DNA from: Edwardsiella piscicida
GTDB taxonomy: Bacteria > Pseudomonadota > Gammaproteobacteria > Enterobacterales > Enterobacteriaceae
Direction of reading: 5' to 3'
NCBI RefSeq assembly: GCF_001896205.1
Contig: NZ_MPNU01000001.1
Span: 3,602,955-3,666,954 of the forward strand
Length of the DNA: 64,000 nucleotides
Below the pieces are notes generated by a model. The model did not search any database, was not told the DNA's origin, and saw only the letters and a list, made by a program, of their open reading frames with translations. Shown here one piece after another: positions 56,827 to 64,000 of the stretch (its first letter is position 1; each line of letters opens with the position of its first letter). Position numbers and translations under genes: made by a program.

Positions 56827-57890
56827 CTACAAAAAGGCCTTAAAGGGCAGGTCTGGCTCCTGGGTGAAGCAGTCGTCAAAGCCGCGCGGGTAGTGATACT
56901 CCAGCCGCCCCTGATCCTGTGGCCAGGTAAACTTACCGCCCACCTGCCAGATAAAGGGGGTGAAGTCGTAGCCCAGACGATCTTTCTTCATCTGCCACAG
57001 CACCCGGATCTCCTGCGGATCGGCCTGGAAGTTAGACCAGATATCATGATGAAACGGGATCACCACTTTGGCCTTCAGCGCCTCGGCCATCCGCAGGATA
57101 TCGGCGCTGGTCATCTTGTCGGTGATCCCGCGCGGATTCTCGCCATAGGAGCCGAGCGCCACGTCGATGCGATGATCGTTGCCGTGCTTGGCGTAATAGT
57201 TGGAGTAGTGGGAGTCGCCGCTGTGGTACAGCGAACCCGCGGGCGTCTTAAACAGGTAGTTAACCGCCCGCAGATCCATACCGTCGGGCAGCGTACCCTG
57301 CGCCCGCTCCGATGGCGGCAGCGTGATCAGCGCGGTGCGATCGAAGGCGTCCAGCGCCACGATCTCCGTATCTTTGATCCGGATCGTATCGCCGGGGACC
57401 ACCACCCGGCAGCGATCGCGCGGCACACCCCACGATACCCACAGATCGACGCAGCGCTGCGGGCCGATGAAGGGGACGTCCGGTGCCGCATTGCGCAGCA
57501 CCGCGGCCGCCACATTGATATCGATATGATCATTATGGTCGTGGGTCGCCAGCACCGCATCGATCTCGCGGATGGCAAAAGGATCGAGCACAAAGGGCGA
57601 GGTGCGCAGATTGGGCTGCAGCTTCTGCACCCCGGCCATCCGCTGCATCTGATGCCCCGTCGCCATCCACGGATTGGCATGGCTGCGCTTACCGGTTCCG
57701 CACCAAAAATCGATGCACAGATTCGCCCCCCCTCCGACTTCAGCCAGATCCCGGTACAGCCCAGCCACCACATCGCAAAGCTACCGGGATCCACCGTCGC
57801 CTGCTCTATCTCCTCGTTCAGCCAGGTCCCCCACTCCGGAAACGTGTTCAGGATCCAGGACTCGCGGGTAATGTCATCAAGTTTACTCAT
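56827..57890 (-). pseudogene. ulaG: L-ascorbate-6-phosphate lactonase UlaG, frameshifted
   Basis: The start ([22 protein letters not shown] 57890 behind AGGAGG) matches UlaG to ...WLKSEGG in one frame, and the rest from [11 protein letters not shown] to the end (56827) matches in another. The switch falls in a run of seven G on the minus strand (57726-57732); eight would restore a 354-residue protein, exactly the E. coli length. The metallo-beta-lactamase-fold motif THDHNDHID lies after the break, so the read sequence gives no active enzyme from the normal start. Either a true one-base deletion, a phase-variable tract, or a sequence error. An internal GTG/ATG start would lack the first 50 or so residues. 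Confidence 0.9.
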
Positions 57891-58134
57891 CGTCGGCCTC
57901 CTATCGGCTCGCCAGTGCAGCGCATAAAATCAATATCAATCATATTTAGATCAATTTTGATTGCAATAGCGCGGTGAGCTGAGCGCAGGAGATGCGCGCC
58001 GCAATAGCCCCTTCCCCTGCGCTGCGGCGCCATGACCACAAACATGCAAATAAATATTTATAATCATAGAGATAAAAATGTGGCGGCGTACGGTGCGGCT
58101 AAAGGAACGCCCGTCCACGGGGCGATCGACAAGT

Positions 58135-58150
58135 TGAGATCATAATCACA
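58135..58150. promoter_or_regulatory. Candidate CRP site in the ulaG-ulaA divergent region
   Basis: TGAGA-TCATAA-TCACA matches the CRP consensus TGTGA-N6-TCACA with one mismatch. It lies in the 379-bp space between ulaG and ulaA, which has no gene and is AT-rich with scattered ATCA/TGAT elements (around 57927-57965 and 58138-58170), probably UlaR operators. E. coli ula is CRP-activated. Confidence 0.55.
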
Positions 58151-58269
58151 AATGATCATTTTTAATCTTTAAGTGATTTTTAACGATTGCTAGAGTGGTC
58201 GAATTATACACAGCCCTGAGCGCATCTCCCCCGATCCGCGCTCAGGATCCACGCCGAACGGAGAACGCT

Positions 58270-59667
58270 ATGGACATTCTGTACCGTGCCTTTCTGATTT
58301 TTTTCAATCAGGTGATGACCAACGCCCCCCTGCTGCTGGGGATTGTCACCTGTCTCGGCTACCTGCTGCTGCGTAAACCGGCGACGGTGATCATCAAAGG
58401 CACCATCAAAACCATCATCGGCTTTATGCTGCTGCAGGCGGGCTCCGGCATCCTGACCTCAACCTTCAAACCGGTGGTAGCCAAGATGTCCGAGGTCTAT
58501 CACATCAACGGAGCCATTTCAGATACCTACGCCTCGATGATGGCCACCATCGAGCGCATGGGTGACGCCTACAGCTGGGTAGGCTATACCGTGCTGCTAG
58601 CGCTGGCGCTGAACATTCTCTACGTCCTGCTGCGCCGCCTCACCGGCATCCGCACCATCATGCTGACCGGCCACATCATGTTTCAGCAAGCCGGGCTTAT
58701 CGCCGTGGTGTTCTATATCTTCGGCTATCCCATGTGGACCACGATCCTGTGCAGCGCGCTGCTGGTCTCACTCTACTGGGGCATCACCGCCAACATGATG
58801 TATCGCCCCACCCAGGAGGTCACCGACGGCTGCGGCTTCTCCATTGGCCATCAGCAGCAGTTTGCCTCCTGGCTGGCCTATCGGCTGGCCCCCTATCTGG
58901 GGCGCAGGGAGGAGAGCGTTGAAGACCTCAAGCTGCCCGGCTGGCTGAATATCTTCCACGACAATATCGTCTCGACCGCGATCGTGATGACCCTGTTCTT
59001 CGGGCTGATCCTCTGCTCTTTCGGGCTGGACACCGTCCAGGTGATGGCGGGGAAAACCCACTGGAGCATTTACATCCTGCAGACCGGTTTTCAGTTCGCC
59101 GTCGCAATCTTCATCATCGTCCAGGGGGTGCGCATGTTCGTCGCGGAGCTGTCAGAGGCCTTCACCGGCATCTCTCAGCGCCTGATCCCCGGCGCCGTGC
59201 TGGCCATCGACTGCGCGGCCATCTACAGCTTTGCCCCCAACGCCGTCGTGTGGGGGTTTATCTGGGGCACCATCGGGCAGCTGATCGCCATCGGCATCCT
59301 GATCCTGCTGGGGTCACCTATCCTGATCATCCCCGGCTTTATCCCCATGTTCTTCTCCAACGCGACGATCGGCGTCTTTGCCAACCACTTCGGCGGCTGG
59401 CGAGCGGCCATCAAGATTTGTCTGGTCATGGGGATGATTGAAATCTTCGGCTGCGTCTGGGCCGTCAAGCTTACCGGGCTCAGCGCCTGGATGGGGATGG
59501 CCGACTGGTCCATCCTGGCCCCGCCGATGATCCAGGGGCTGACGCTGGGACTGTGGTTCATGGGCGTTCTGCTGCTGATCGCCCTGGCCTACATGCTGGT
59601 TGCCGGGCGCAGCCTGCGCGCGGAAGAGGCGGCGCAGGCCGATCAGGCGCGCGGCGCAACACTCTAA
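58270..59667 (+). CDS. ulaA: PTS ascorbate transporter subunit IIC
   Basis: 465 residues, ascorbate-galactitol IIC family with about 11 membrane segments. Imports L-ascorbate with phosphorylation. [20 protein letters not shown] and [14 protein letters not shown] are almost identical to E. coli UlaA. I chose the ATG at 58270 with GGAG seven bases ahead; the longer frame starts in the promoter region. First gene of ulaABCDEF. Confidence 0.98.
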   Translation: MDILYRAFLIFFNQVMTNAPLLLGIVTCLGYLLLRKPATVIIKGTIKTIIGFMLLQAGSGILTSTFKPVVAKMSEVYHINGAISDTYASMMATIERMGDAYSWVGYTVLLALALNILYVLLRRLTGIRTIMLTGHIMFQQAGLIAVVFYIFGYPMWTTILCSALLVSLYWGITANMMYRPTQEVTDGCGFSIGHQQQFASWLAYRLAPYLGRREESVEDLKLPGWLNIFHDNIVSTAIVMTLFFGLILCSFGLDTVQVMAGKTHWSIYILQTGFQFAVAIFIIVQGVRMFVAELSEAFTGISQRLIPGAVLAIDCAAIYSFAPNAVVWGFIWGTIGQLIAIGILILLGSPILIIPGFIPMFFSNATIGVFANHFGGWRAAIKICLVMGMIEIFGCVWAVKLTGLSAWMGMADWSILAPPMIQGLTLGLWFMGVLLLIALAYMLVAGRSLRAEEAAQADQARGATL

Positions 59668-59684
59668 CTCCATGGAGAAACATC

Positions 59685-59990
59685 ATGACAGTACGCATTC
59701 TCGCCGTCTGCGGTAACGGCCAAGGCAGTTCAATGATCATGAAGATGAAGGTGGATCAGTTTCTAACCCAGCAGGGCGTTGACCACAGCGTCAACAGCTG
59801 CGCGGTCGGCGAGTATAAATCGGAGCTGAGCGGCGTAGATATCATCATTGCATCCACCCACGTCGCCGGCGAGATCAGCGTCAGCGGCAATAAATACGTG
59901 GTCGGGGTACGCAATATGCTGTCGGCGGAAGAGTTCGGCCCCAGGCTGATGGAGGTCATCCGCGCCCACTTTCCCCAGGACCTCAGCTAA
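59685..59990 (+). CDS. ulaB: PTS ascorbate transporter subunit IIB
   Basis: 101 residues; the phosphorylated cysteine is Cys9 in [12 protein letters not shown], followed by the P-loop. It passes phosphate from UlaC to incoming ascorbate. Start at 59685 behind GGAG, 17 bases after ulaA. Confidence 0.97.
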   Translation: MTVRILAVCGNGQGSSMIMKMKVDQFLTQQGVDHSVNSCAVGEYKSELSGVDIIIASTHVAGEISVSGNKYVVGVRNMLSAEEFGPRLMEVIRAHFPQDLS

Positions 59991-59999
59991 GGAGCCATG

Positions 60000-60485
60000 A
60001 TGAAACTGCGAGACTCGCTGGCGGAAAACCACAGCATTCGCCTACAGGCCGAGGCGGCGGACTGGCCTGCGGCCGTCAGGATCGGCGTAGATCTCCTGGT
60101 CGACGCCGGCGTCGTGGAGCCACGCTACTACCGGGCCATCCTGGATAGCGTTGCGCGCTTTGGCCCCTACTTTGTGCTGGCGCCGGGGCTGGCCATGCCG
60201 CACGGGCGCCCGGAAGAGGGGGTGATCAAGACCGGCTTTGCGCTGGTCACCCTGCGGACGCCGGTCACGTTCGGCCATGAGGATAACGACCCGGTGGACA
60301 TTCTGATCACCCTGGCCGCCGTCGACGCCCACACCCATCAGGAGGTCGGCATCCGTCAGATCGTCGATCTGTTCGAGGATGAGGCCAACTTTGCGCGTCT
60401 GCGCGCCTGCCGCACGCCAGCGCAGGTGCTCGCGCTCATCGATACGGCAACAACCCCATCGCATCCCCAAGGAGTCGCCTCATGA
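60000..60485 (+). CDS. ulaC: PTS ascorbate transporter subunit IIA
   Basis: 161 residues, mannitol/fructose-type IIA; the phospho-accepting histidine is His68 in [11 protein letters not shown]. Two adjacent ATGs exist at 59997 and 60000; the second has proper spacing to AAGGAG and matches the E. coli start [19 protein letters not shown]. Its stop overlaps the ulaD start (ATGA). Confidence 0.97.
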   Translation: MKLRDSLAENHSIRLQAEAADWPAAVRIGVDLLVDAGVVEPRYYRAILDSVARFGPYFVLAPGLAMPHGRPEEGVIKTGFALVTLRTPVTFGHEDNDPVDILITLAAVDAHTHQEVGIRQIVDLFEDEANFARLRACRTPAQVLALIDTATTPSHPQGVAS

Positions 60486-61138
60486 CATCATCCCTACCTA
60501 TGCTGCAAATCGCGCTGGATAACCCGACGCTGGAGGCGGCCTACCTCACCACCCGGCAGATCGCCGAGGCCGTCGATATCATCGAGGTCGGCACGATACT
60601 GTGCGTCGGCGAGGGCGTGCGCGCCATACGCGATCTCAAGGCGCTCTACCCCCACAAGATAATCCTGGCCGACGCCAAAATAGCCGACGCCGGTGCCATC
60701 CTGGCGCGCATGTGTTTTGAGGCCAACGCCGACTGGATCACCGTGATCTGCTGCGCCGACATCAACACGGCCAAGGGCGCGCTGGCGGTCGCCCAGGCGT
60801 TCGACGGCGATCTGCAAATCGAGCTGACCGGCTACTGGACCTGGGAGCAGGCGCAGGCCTGGCGCCAAGCAGGTATCGGTCAGGTGGTCTACCACCGCAG
60901 CCGCGACGCACAGGCGGCGGGAGTGACCTGGGGGGCGGCGGATATCGACGCCATACGCCGTCTGAGCGACATGGGCTTTCGCGTCACGGTCACCGGCGGC
61001 CTCACCGTGGACGATCTGCCGCTGTTTCAGGGGATCCCGGTGCATGTTTTCATCGCCGGACGCAGCATCCGCGAGGCCGACGATCCGCTGGCCGCCGCCC
61101 ACCATTTCCAACAGCGTATCGCCCAGCTGTGGGGCTAA
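60482..61138 (+). CDS. ulaD: 3-keto-L-gulonate-6-phosphate decarboxylase
   Basis: 218-residue orotidine-monophosphate-decarboxylase-like TIM barrel. Decarboxylates 3-keto-L-gulonate 6-phosphate to L-xylulose 5-phosphate. [12 protein letters not shown] carries the Asp-x-Lys catalytic pair; phosphate site [12 protein letters not shown] and [13 protein letters not shown]. Confidence 0.97.
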   Translation: MTSSLPMLQIALDNPTLEAAYLTTRQIAEAVDIIEVGTILCVGEGVRAIRDLKALYPHKIILADAKIADAGAILARMCFEANADWITVICCADINTAKGALAVAQAFDGDLQIELTGYWTWEQAQAWRQAGIGQVVYHRSRDAQAAGVTWGAADIDAIRRLSDMGFRVTVTGGLTVDDLPLFQGIPVHVFIAGRSIREADDPLAAAHHFQQRIAQLWG

Positions 61139-61148
61139 GGAGCGTGAC

Positions 61149-62021
61149 ATGCTGCATTCCACGGTGCCGCTGGGCATCTATGAAAAGGCGCTGCCCGCCG
61201 GCGAAGACTGGCCACGACGCCTGGCGCAGGCCGCGCAGCTCGGGTTCGACTTCGTCGAAATGTCTATCGATGAAAGCGATCGCCGCCTGGCCCGACTGAC
61301 CTGGTCGCGCCAGCAGCGTCTGGATCTGCTGGCGGCAATGGCGCACAGCGGCGTGCGTATTCCCTCCCTGTGCCTCAGCGCCCACCGCCGGTTTCCGCTG
61401 GGCAGCGAGGATCCGGCGGTCAGGCGTCAGGCGCTGCGGCTGCTGGCCCACGCGATTACCCTCGCCCAGGATCTGGGTATCCGGGTTATTCAGCTGGCGG
61501 GATACGACGTCTACTATCAGCAGGGCAATGCCCTGACCCGCCGACTGTTCCGCGAGGGGCTGAGCCAAGCCGTCACCATGGCCAGCCGGGCGCAGGTCAC
61601 GCTGGCCATGGAAACCATGGACACGCCGCTGCTCAACTCCGTTAGCAAAGCGCTCGGCTACTGCCGCTATCTGCGCAGCCCCTGGTTCCAGGTCTACCCG
61701 GATATCGGCAACCTTTCGGCCTGGGATAATGACGTCGAGCTGGAGCTGGTGGCCGGCATCGACCGCATCGTCGCCGTGCATGTCAAAGATACCCGGCCGG
61801 GCCAGTTTCGGGATGTGCCCTTCGGCAGCGGTGTGGTCGACTTTGAGACCTGCTTCCGCACGCTGGATCGCCATGGCTACCGCGGTCCCTACCTGATCGA
61901 GATGTGGAGCGAAAGCGCCCCGGACCCGCTGCAGGCGGTGCGCGAGGCGCGTGAGTGGGTCATTGAACGGATGCGACGCGCCGGACTGGCGGTGGCGCAG
62001 GAGGCCTCATGGAACGGCTGA
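61149..62021 (+). CDS. ulaE: L-xylulose-5-phosphate 3-epimerase
   Basis: 290-residue xylose-isomerase-like TIM barrel; converts L-xylulose 5-phosphate to L-ribulose 5-phosphate. Metal ligands are expected in [34 protein letters not shown] and the late Glu in IEMW. I chose the ATG at 61149 ([18 protein letters not shown]) behind AAGGAG. Confidence 0.97.
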   Translation: MLHSTVPLGIYEKALPAGEDWPRRLAQAAQLGFDFVEMSIDESDRRLARLTWSRQQRLDLLAAMAHSGVRIPSLCLSAHRRFPLGSEDPAVRRQALRLLAHAITLAQDLGIRVIQLAGYDVYYQQGNALTRRLFREGLSQAVTMASRAQVTLAMETMDTPLLNSVSKALGYCRYLRSPWFQVYPDIGNLSAWDNDVELELVAGIDRIVAVHVKDTRPGQFRDVPFGSGVVDFETCFRTLDRHGYRGPYLIEMWSESAPDPLQAVREAREWVIERMRRAGLAVAQEASWNG

Positions 62022-62698
62022 AACAGCAGGTCTACCAGGCCAACATGGCCCTGCCGCGCCACGGGCTGGTCACCTTTACCTGGGGCAACGTCAGCGCCAT
62101 CGATCGCCAGCGCGGCTATGTCGTCATCAAACCCAGCGGCGTCGCCTATGAGGCGCTGACCCCCGCGGCGATGGTCGTCGTCGATCTGGACGGACGGATC
62201 GTCGCTGGCGCGCTGCGCCCCTCATCCGACACCCCGACCCACCTGGCGCTGTACCGCCGCTACCCGCAGCTGGGCGGTATCGTGCATACCCACTCGACCC
62301 ACGCGACCGCCTGGGCACAGGCGGGACGGGCGATCCCGGCGCTCGGCACCACCCACGCCGACTACTTCGACGGCGACATCCCCTGCACCCGCGCGCTGAG
62401 CGCCGCCGAGATCGACCACGACTATGAGCATCACACCGGGCGGGCCATCATCGAAACGCTGGCGCAGCGCGACCCGAGCCATATGCCGGGGATCGTCGTT
62501 CACCAGCACGGCCCCTTCGCGTGGGGGGAGAGCGCGGCGCAGGCGGTGCATAACGCGGTGGTATTGGAGGAGGTGGCCAAAATGGCCTGGATTGCCTATA
62601 GCCTGAACCCGCGTCTCGCCCCGCTGGACCGGGCGCTGCGCGATAAGCATTTCCGGCGCAAGCACGGGCCGGATGCCTACTACGGCCAGCGCGGCTAA
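62009..62698 (+). CDS. ulaF: L-ribulose-5-phosphate 4-epimerase
   Basis: 229-residue class II aldolase/AraD family member; converts L-ribulose 5-phosphate to D-xylulose 5-phosphate, which enters the pentose phosphate pathway. Zinc histidines lie in [10 protein letters not shown] and [10 protein letters not shown]. Overlaps ulaE by 13 bases. It could be called AraD on sequence, but operon position fixes it as UlaF. Confidence 0.97.
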   Translation: MERLKQQVYQANMALPRHGLVTFTWGNVSAIDRQRGYVVIKPSGVAYEALTPAAMVVVDLDGRIVAGALRPSSDTPTHLALYRRYPQLGGIVHTHSTHATAWAQAGRAIPALGTTHADYFDGDIPCTRALSAAEIDHDYEHHTGRAIIETLAQRDPSHMPGIVVHQHGPFAWGESAAQAVHNAVVLEEVAKMAWIAYSLNPRLAPLDRALRDKHFRRKHGPDAYYGQRG

Positions 62699-62732
62699 AT
62701 AAATCGCCGGCGCCCCCGGAGCAGTCGCGGAA

Positions 62733-64000
62733 TCAGTCGCGCAGCCGACGGCTGAGCCACAGCCCGTGATGCGGGCGCTGGCGCCAGGCGATAGATGAAA
62801 TGGTATGCATGGTGCGCAGGTGCGACAGGATACGGCGCAGATGCACCTCCATCGGCGTCATCGGCATCCCCTGCTGTGGCTCGGGTATCGGCACCGCCTG
62901 GCTGTCATTGCTGCTCGGACCATCGTGCTCCAGACGCTGCTGACACAGCTGCAGCGCGATCTCACCACACTGCAGGTAGTCCTGCGCCAGACGCGAGGTC
63001 AGCATATAGTGCTCGCGCGCCAGAATGGTCATCGCGTTCAAATGCTCGACAATAAACTGGCTGTGGCTGATCCACAGGCGCATGTCCGCCAGATAGCGCG
63101 AATCAAAGCCCGGCTCCTGCATCGCCTGGCTCAGCGAGGAGTAGAGCGTGTTCTGCGCCTGGTTGCTGCGCATCCGGGCATAGGCCAGCTCGCTCACGCC
63201 CGGATCGGCGGAGAGCAGCAGGCGCAGCTCATCCTGGTAGGCCTCCAGCGCCTGATGGGCGTTTTTACGCAGCAGGCCGCTCTGCCACTGCGGCCACAGC
63301 CAGATGGTGCTGGCGAAGGCCAGAATACAGCCCAGCAGCGTATCCACCAGACGCGGCACCAAAAAGTGCGAGCCGTTCAACGCCAGCAGCTGCAGGGTGA
63401 ATACGGCGCTGACCGTAAAGCCGATCACCGCCAGACCGTAATTCTTCCGCAGCACCAGGTAGGCGCCCAGCGTCACCAGCAGCATCACCAGCAGCATCAC
63501 ATATTCACTCAGCGTCAGCTGCAGCAGACCGGCGGCGATGATCAGACCGGCAAAGGTGCCCATCGCCCGGTGCTGAATACGCACCCGCGTCGCGTTATAG
63601 CCATTCTGGATCACCAGCATGGTGGTCAGCATGATCCAATAGGGCTTAGGCAGCGCCAGCAGGATCCCCAGCCCCCCGCCGGCCGCCAGCGTCAGCCCCA
63701 GGCGCAGCGCGTTGCGTAGTGCGCCCGACTTCAGGGAGCAGTAGGCGCGCAGCGCCGGCCAGAACGGCAGACGCTGCTGGGTCGCCATCAGCTGGCGCTG
63801 ATAGAGCGGACGCTGCCGCTCCAGCAGACGCGCCATTCGGCTAAAGTGGTGCAGACAGAACTGCCCAACCGGATTCTCCGGGTAGCGGCTGGCCAGCTTT
63901 TCCAGCGCCGACACCTCGCTGCGCATAGAGAAATGCTGCGGGTAGCGGTGGTACAGGATGTCATCCGCCAGTACCCGCAGACGCCCGGCCACCACCTGCG
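62733..64000 (-). CDS. yhfK: FUSC-family membrane protein YhfK, C-terminal part (cut by window edge)
   Basis: About 422 codons of a roughly 700-residue protein; the N-terminus lies beyond the window. Contains the second hydrophobic block (about 115-245, LPKPYWIMLTTMLVIQNGYNATRVRIQHRAMG) and a long helical cytosolic C-terminus ending RQRPHHGLWLSRRLRD, matching E. coli YhfK closely. Function unknown; the fold resembles aromatic acid/fusaric acid exporters. In E. coli it sits between crp and argD. Confidence 0.93.
   Translation of the reverse strand, partial: QVVAGRLRVLADDILYHRYPQHFSMRSEVSALEKLASRYPENPVGQFCLHHFSRMARLLERQRPLYQRQLMATQQRLPFWPALRAYCSLKSGALRNALRLGLTLAAGGGLGILLALPKPYWIMLTTMLVIQNGYNATRVRIQHRAMGTFAGLIIAAGLLQLTLSEYVMLLVMLLVTLGAYLVLRKNYGLAVIGFTVSAVFTLQLLALNGSHFLVPRLVDTLLGCILAFASTIWLWPQWQSGLLRKNAHQALEAYQDELRLLLSADPGVSELAYARMRSNQAQNTLYSSLSQAMQEPGFDSRYLADMRLWISHSQFIVEHLNAMTILAREHYMLTSRLAQDYLQCGEIALQLCQQRLEHDGPSSNDSQAVPIPEPQQGMPMTPMEVHLRRILSHLRTMHTISSIAWRQRPHHGLWLSRRLRD

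Noticed and set aside
56893-57927. 344-codon open frame on the plus strand across ulaG
   Set aside because: It spans the ulaG frameshift, but both broken halves on the minus strand match UlaG strongly; the plus reading has no family features.

Overview
The window is chromosomal backbone of an enteric gammaproteobacterium. Most proteins are close to their Escherichia coli K-12 counterparts, and gene order follows the E. coli rpsL-to-nfuA segment almost gene for gene. High GC, the divergence level and the accessory gene set suggest a genus such as Edwardsiella (family Hafniaceae); the genus is an inference, the order Enterobacterales is well supported.

Layout. 0-5.4 kb (minus strand): the str operon (tuf partial, fusA, rpsG, rpsL) behind tusBCD and yheO. 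5.4-12.2 kb: fkpA, slyX, slyD, yheV, kefB, kefG, yheS. 12.2-20.8 kb: argD, pabA, ppiA, tsgA, codA-codB, cysG. Here codBA, with a PurR box, sits where E. coli has nirBDC; pabA is inverted; and the yheT-to-yhfK block expected after yheS is missing. 20.8-26.9 kb: the minus-strand dam cluster trpS-gph-rpe-dam-damX-aroB-aroK. 27.2-30.6 kb: hofMNOPQ, a type IV pilus-like DNA-uptake/secretin set with overlapping genes. 30.7-38.6 kb: mrcA, nudE, igaA, yrfG, hslR, hslO.

38.8-42.8 kb is the most interesting accessory block: a four-gene respiratory locus between hslO and pckA, where E. coli has yhgE. It encodes a Tat-type four-cluster ferredoxin, a b561-like membrane cytochrome b, an octahaem cytochrome c with the unusual CX15CH haem motif diagnostic of MccA/SirA sulfite reductases, and a periplasmic rhodanese. 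The likely path is quinol to cytochrome b to ferredoxin to MccA to sulfite. The donor module differs from the NrfC/NrfD type known in mcc/sir operons, and no dedicated haem lyase is encoded here.

43.0-55.9 kb: pckA, envZ-ompR, greB, yhgF, feoABC (with a 609-bp upstream region holding two Fur-like boxes), bioH, gntX, nfuA. 56.0-62.7 kb: the ascorbate utilisation regulon, ulaR and ulaG on one strand and ulaABCDEF on the other. ulaG is broken by one base in a run of seven G. At the right edge yhfK appears on the minus strand, about 50 kb from where synteny predicts it. No tRNA, rRNA, CRISPR array, IS element or prophage gene was recognised.
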